Shown in pieces: positions 62,414-64,000 of a stretch of DNA of 64,000 bases; position 1 is the stretch's first letter, and the number at the start of each line of letters is the position of its first letter. The position numbers and the translations under genes are program-made. Origin of the DNA: Propionivibrio soli (lineage in GTDB: Bacteria > Pseudomonadota > Gammaproteobacteria > Burkholderiales > Rhodocyclaceae); contig NZ_JANZKY010000016.1 of NCBI RefSeq assembly GCF_025770765.1, positions 62,001 to 126,000 of the forward strand. The letters run 5' to 3'. A model generated the notes under the pieces. That model saw only the letters and a program-made list of their open reading frames with translations, searched no databases and was not told where the DNA came from.

Positions 62414-64000
62414 CTAAGCGGAAACTCCCGCCTGGTCTTTGCATAGGGGAACGGCGTTTATGTCCCGCCCCGTATCTGAAGCGCTGAATATCCGCCCAAG
62501 GGTCCGCCCCCGAGCCGGAACCTCACCGGCAGCCAAAGGCTTACTGAAATAAAACCCCTGCAGCTCATCGCACCCAGCGGCCGCCAGTGCTTTCTCCTGC
62601 TCGGCGCTCTCAACGCCTTCGGCGACGACGCGCAAGCCGAGCGCGTGCCCAAGGCCGATGATCGCCTGCGTGATCGCCAGATCCTTTGGATCGTCGAGCA
62701 TGTCACAGACGAACGACTGATCGATCTTGAGCCGGTCGATGGGAAAGCGATACAGATAATTGAGGCTCGAGTAGCCGGTTCCGAAGTCGTCGACGGAGAG
62801 AGAAATGCCGATGTCCTTGATCGCCTGCAGCAAGTCGATGGTATTGCTCATGTCTTCCATCAACAACGACTCGGTCAGCTCGAACTCGATATGCCGAGGA
62901 TCGATCGCATGTACCTGCAGTGTCGTACGTACCGCTTCGAGCAAGCCGGCATCGCGAAACTGTGCCGGCGAGAGATTGACAGAAACCGGAACGACGCCGC
63001 TCCCTGCTTCCCGCCACTCGGCCTGCTGGCGACAGGCTTCGCCGAATATCCAATAGCCGATCGGCACGATCAGTCCGGTCTCCTCCGCCACCGGAATGAA
63101 GCGGCCTGGCGAAACCACGCCCCATTCCGGATGATTCCACCGTACGAGCGCCTCAACGCCGATGAGCCGGCCACTGCGGACATCGACACGCGGTTGATAA
63201 AGCAGAAACAGCTCGCCGCGTTCGGCAGCGCCGCGCAGGTCGCGTTCGATCTCCATACGTTCGCGAGCGTTGCGGTCGAGCTCGGCGGTAAAGAACTGTG
63301 CATTGTTACGGCCGGCCTGTTTGGCTTGATACATCGCTGCATCAGCATTCCTCATCAGCGTATCGACATCCCGACCATCTTCGGGATAAAGCGCGATGCC
63401 GACGCTGCACGAAACGCACAATTCCGCGCCGTCGACATCGTGCGGCCGGCGGATCGGTGGAATCAGCCGACGTTCGACGATGTGGCGCACCTCGTCGACA
63501 TCCTTCACACCATTGAAGATGACGACGAACTCGTCACCTCCGTGACGGCTGACGGTATCTCCGGCTCGCACCGCATCGAGCAGGCGGCGCGCCACGGAAC
63601 GTAGAAGCCCGTCGCCGATGTGGTGACCGAGCGAATCGTTGATGTTCTTGAAGCGGTCGAGGTCGATGAACAACACGCCAACGCGTTTGTTGTTGCGGTC
63701 AGCCTGTTGGATTGCCATGTTGAGGCGATCCAAACAGAGCGCCCGGTTGGGCAAATCGGTCAGCGTGTCGTGATGCGCGAGGTGACGAATGCGCCGCTCG
63801 TTCTCCTTGCGTTCACTGACATCGAGAAACGCCGCCACGTAATGAGTGATCAGCCCCTCGGCATCGCGCACCGCATTAAGCACAGCCCAGACGGGGAAGA
63901 CCTCACCCGTCTTGCGCCGCAACCACAATTCGCCCTGCCAGGACCCACGCGCCGTCGCCGCCTTCCAGACTTGGTCAAAGTGTCCGTCGGAATAGTGGTC
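62414..64000 (-). CDS. PAS-GGDEF-EAL cyclic-di-GMP turnover protein (cut by right edge)
   Basis: At least 528 codons are inside the window. The frame stays open to the right edge (the TTG at 63928 is not the real start), so the N-terminus is missing. It begins in a PAS domain ('GSWQGELWLRRKTGEVFPVW'), followed by GGDEF ('RHGGDEFVVIF') with an I-site RxxD ('RAGD') five residues earlier, then an EAL domain with 'GVEALVRW', 'ELTESLLM' and 'DDFGTGYSSLNYL'. Both domains appear intact. It is a second, distinct homologue of the protein encoded at 41820-44681. Confidence 0.94.
   Translation of the reverse strand, partial: DHYSDGHFDQVWKAATARGSWQGELWLRRKTGEVFPVWAVLNAVRDAEGLITHYVAAFLDVSERKENERRIRHLAHHDTLTDLPNRALCLDRLNMAIQQADRNNKRVGVLFIDLDRFKNINDSLGHHIGDGLLRSVARRLLDAVRAGDTVSRHGGDEFVVIFNGVKDVDEVRHIVERRLIPPIRRPHDVDGAELCVSCSVGIALYPEDGRDVDTLMRNADAAMYQAKQAGRNNAQFFTAELDRNARERMEIERDLRGAAERGELFLLYQPRVDVRSGRLIGVEALVRWNHPEWGVVSPGRFIPVAEETGLIVPIGYWIFGEACRQQAEWREAGSGVVPVSVNLSPAQFRDAGLLEAVRTTLQVHAIDPRHIEFELTESLLMEDMSNTIDLLQAIKDIGISLSVDDFGTGYSSLNYLYRFPIDRLKIDQSFVCDMLDDPKDLAITQAIIGLGHALGLRVVAEGVESAEQEKALAAAGCDELQGFYFSKPLAAGEVPARGRTLGRIFSASDTGRDINAVPLCKDQAGVSA

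Overview
The window is a GC-rich, gene-dense stretch of bacterial chromosome with no rRNA, tRNA, insertion sequence or CRISPR array that I can see. The gene content (a B12-dependent ribonucleotide reductase, HemN, an FNR-type promoter, pyruvate phosphate dikinase, SelD, SPFH/NfeD, large GGDEF-EAL proteins) suggests a facultatively anaerobic betaproteobacterium, most likely of the Rhodocyclales. That placement is inferred from gene content and protein flavour, not from a marker gene.

Layout, left half. A truncated EnvZ-like kinase converges on ppdK. Next come ispD-ispF (minus strand) and, divergently, a tightly overlapping AmmeMemoRadiSam operon (MEMO, AMMECR1, radical SAM) whose fourth gene encodes a catalytically degenerate alpha/beta-hydrolase. 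After it lie mfd, a DAHP synthase, DUF1015, DUF2971, gamma carbonic anhydrase, an NTF2-like protein, an NSS transporter and an orphan FliD-like gene with a structured leader. A MaoC-phosphotransacetylase fusion converges on ackA across a shared terminator, which gives an acyl-CoA/acyl-phosphate/ATP route. nrdJ follows, controlled by two NrdR boxes, then a divergent LysR/MFS pair.

Middle. A gene-poor stretch (28.7-31.2 kb) carries an HU-like gene with a membrane-protein gene and a 68-aa membrane ORF. The complete kdpFABCDE potassium-uptake operon follows. A 49-bp regulatory block upstream of kdp is repeated with identical internal spacing in front of the 68-aa ORF, so both may belong to one regulon. 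Downstream are a TSUP exporter and a minus-strand run of a PAS-GGDEF-EAL protein, a copper chaperone and selD.

Right half. A minus-strand run (hemerythrin, DUF2249, a large NnrS-like membrane protein, SirB2, hemN, TauE/SafE-like protein) lies behind an FNR-type box placed at -41.5 relative to the predicted start of transcription, which suggests an oxygen- or NO-responsive unit. A universal stress protein and an unusual ClpX-like ATPase (no zinc domain, no RKH loop, altered pore loop) follow. Then come NfeD-paraslipin, an EamA exporter, a YqhD-like dehydrogenase and ycaO. The last 7 kb holds small stress or detoxification-type proteins (methyltransferase, ABM, YbjQ, GFA, SRPBCC, carboxymuconolactone decarboxylase, MerR, ACT, GNAT), a short unknown basic protein, and a second PAS-GGDEF-EAL gene cut by the right edge.
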